A program made the position numbers and the translations under genes. DNA of 64,000 nt from DASUAS01 sp963750045. GTDB taxonomy: Bacteria; Actinomycetota; Acidimicrobiia; IMCC26256; DASPTH01. Positions 63,411 to 64,000 of the stretch are shown one piece after another. The notes under the pieces are model-generated. The model was given only the letters and a program-made list of their open reading frames with translations, had not been told where the DNA came from and made no database searches. Location: positions 248,001 through 312,000 of the forward strand of contig CAVVPD010000008.1 of the NCBI GenBank assembly GCA_963750045.1, written 5' to 3'. Positions within the stretch are counted from its first letter, which is position 1. Every line of letters starts with the position of its first letter.

Positions 63411-64000
63411 TCAGCCGAGGTCCATCTTGATCTCGACGAGGTTCTTCTTGTTGCAGTCGAACGTGCCCGGCTTCGTCGGGTAGGTGCGGACCAGCTTGCC
63501 GTTCTTCACCTGCGTCATCACGATGCAGCCGGGAGGGATGTGGTTGGCGACGTCGGCGGGGCCCATGATCCCGTCGGCGGTGAACTTGTGCTCCTGCTTC
63601 AGCGCGTCGAACAGCGTCTGGCGGCTGAGCGTGCCGCCGTTGGCCGCGGCCTTGCCGACCGCGTCCTCGAAGAGGAGCGCGGCGAGCCAGGAGGCAACCG
63701 CGTTGGAGTCGACCTTGTCGATGCCGCCGACCGCGGCGACGAGCTTCTTCATCGTCGGGTTGCGCTTGTACTCGGTGTAGAACGGCAACGTCGTGATCAC
63801 GCTCTGGGTGCCCTCGACGTCACTGCCGCCCTGATCGACGAAGGCCTGGGAGTAGCACGCCTGGGTGCAACCCCACACCTTCACCGAGGTGACGCCCTGC
63901 AGGGTCGCCTCCTTGCGCAGGTCGAGCATCTTGTTGCTGCCGCTGTACGCGAACGTCGAGTTGTTCTGCTTGATGGCCTGCACGACGGGTGTCATCGCGC
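63411..64000 (-). CDS. C-terminal part of a LIV-type ABC transporter substrate-binding protein, cut by the window edge
   Basis: The last about 196 residues of a receptor of the branched-chain amino acid/amide type. It has VVQAIKQNNSTFAYSGSNKM, SVKVWGCTQACYSQAFVDQGG, TLPFYTEYKRNPTMKKLVAAVG, ASWLAALLFEDAVGKAAANGG, and ends GKLVRTYPTKPGTFDCNKKNL. Two Cys pairs may form disulfides, as usual in exported receptors. The frame continues beyond position 64000 on the N-terminal side. It suggests a second uptake system at the far side of the catabolic region. Confidence 0.88.
   Translation of the reverse strand, partial: AMTPVVQAIKQNNSTFAYSGSNKMLDLRKEATLQGVTSVKVWGCTQACYSQAFVDQGGSDVEGTQSVITTLPFYTEYKRNPTMKKLVAAVGGIDKVDSNAVASWLAALLFEDAVGKAAANGGTLSRQTLFDALKQEHKFTADGIMGPADVANHIPPGCIVMTQVKNGKLVRTYPTKPGTFDCNKKNLVEIKMDLG

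Overview
The window is very GC-rich DNA with GTG and TTG starts, four-base ATGA/GTGA gene overlaps, an F420-dependent (LLM class) oxidoreductase, many crotonase, SDR and TetR genes, and COG2159/COG3653 amidohydrolases. This fits a free-living actinobacterium with a large catabolic genome, possibly of the Acidimicrobiia; the lineage is an inference from gene content. I support 60 protein genes and one tRNA. No rRNA, IS element, prophage or CRISPR array is visible, and no gene-free stretch exceeds 300 bases.

Layout. Positions 1-9041: envelope genes, with a minus-strand run of GT-C type membrane glycosyltransferases, a divergent acyltransferase-3/SGNH protein and a methyltransferase. Positions 9119-12430: a tightly overlapping GT4 glycosyltransferase, metallo-beta-lactamase-fold and O-methyltransferase operon. 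Positions 12446-14093: class II aldolase and 2-hydroxyacid dehydrogenase. Positions 14156-17277: a Fur/PerR regulator behind a palindromic operator, rubrerythrin, DUF3501, dut, an LLM oxidoreductase and tRNA-Gly(GCC). Positions 17432-28146: two amidohydrolases, two TetR regulators, two DapB-like (DAP dehydrogenase-type) oxidoreductases around an unsecreted LIV-type binding protein, a subtilisin-inhibitor-like lipoprotein, a crotonase, an alpha/beta hydrolase and a cupin. Positions 28158-41113: a GntR regulator divergent from a branched-chain/carboxylate ABC transporter (binding protein, LivH-LivM-LivG fusion, LivF), followed by a Baeyer-Villiger monooxygenase flanked on both sides by paralogous SDR plus lactonase-type amidohydrolase pairs. 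Positions 41575-63367: two P450s and a ferredoxin, acyl-CoA dehydrogenase, six SDRs, a fused E1 alpha-beta dehydrogenase, acyl-CoA ligase, crotonase, TetRs, amidohydrolase, cyclase-family hydrolase, a second BVMO, a Rieske oxygenase with a SnoaL-like partner, and an HSL-type esterase. The end of another ABC binding protein closes the window.

How they work together (inference). The right half reads as import and oxidative breakdown of hydrophobic, probably cyclic or ketone-bearing carboxylates. P450, Rieske and BVMO enzymes introduce oxygen, lactonases and esterases open esters, SDRs oxidise alcohols, and the acyl-CoA ligase, dehydrogenase and hydratases carry the product into beta-oxidation. 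Five divergent promoters between 47.0 and 60.6 kb carry the same pseudo-palindrome centred on ACCGACCGGT. This suggests one TetR-type regulon, possibly run by the TetR at 55867-56479.

Quality warning. Twenty-one genes contain a total of about 29 reading-frame breaks, where conserved protein continues in another frame without loss of sequence. Several sit in short C or G runs. I read these as uncorrected indel errors, not pseudogenes, and give the full gene extents.
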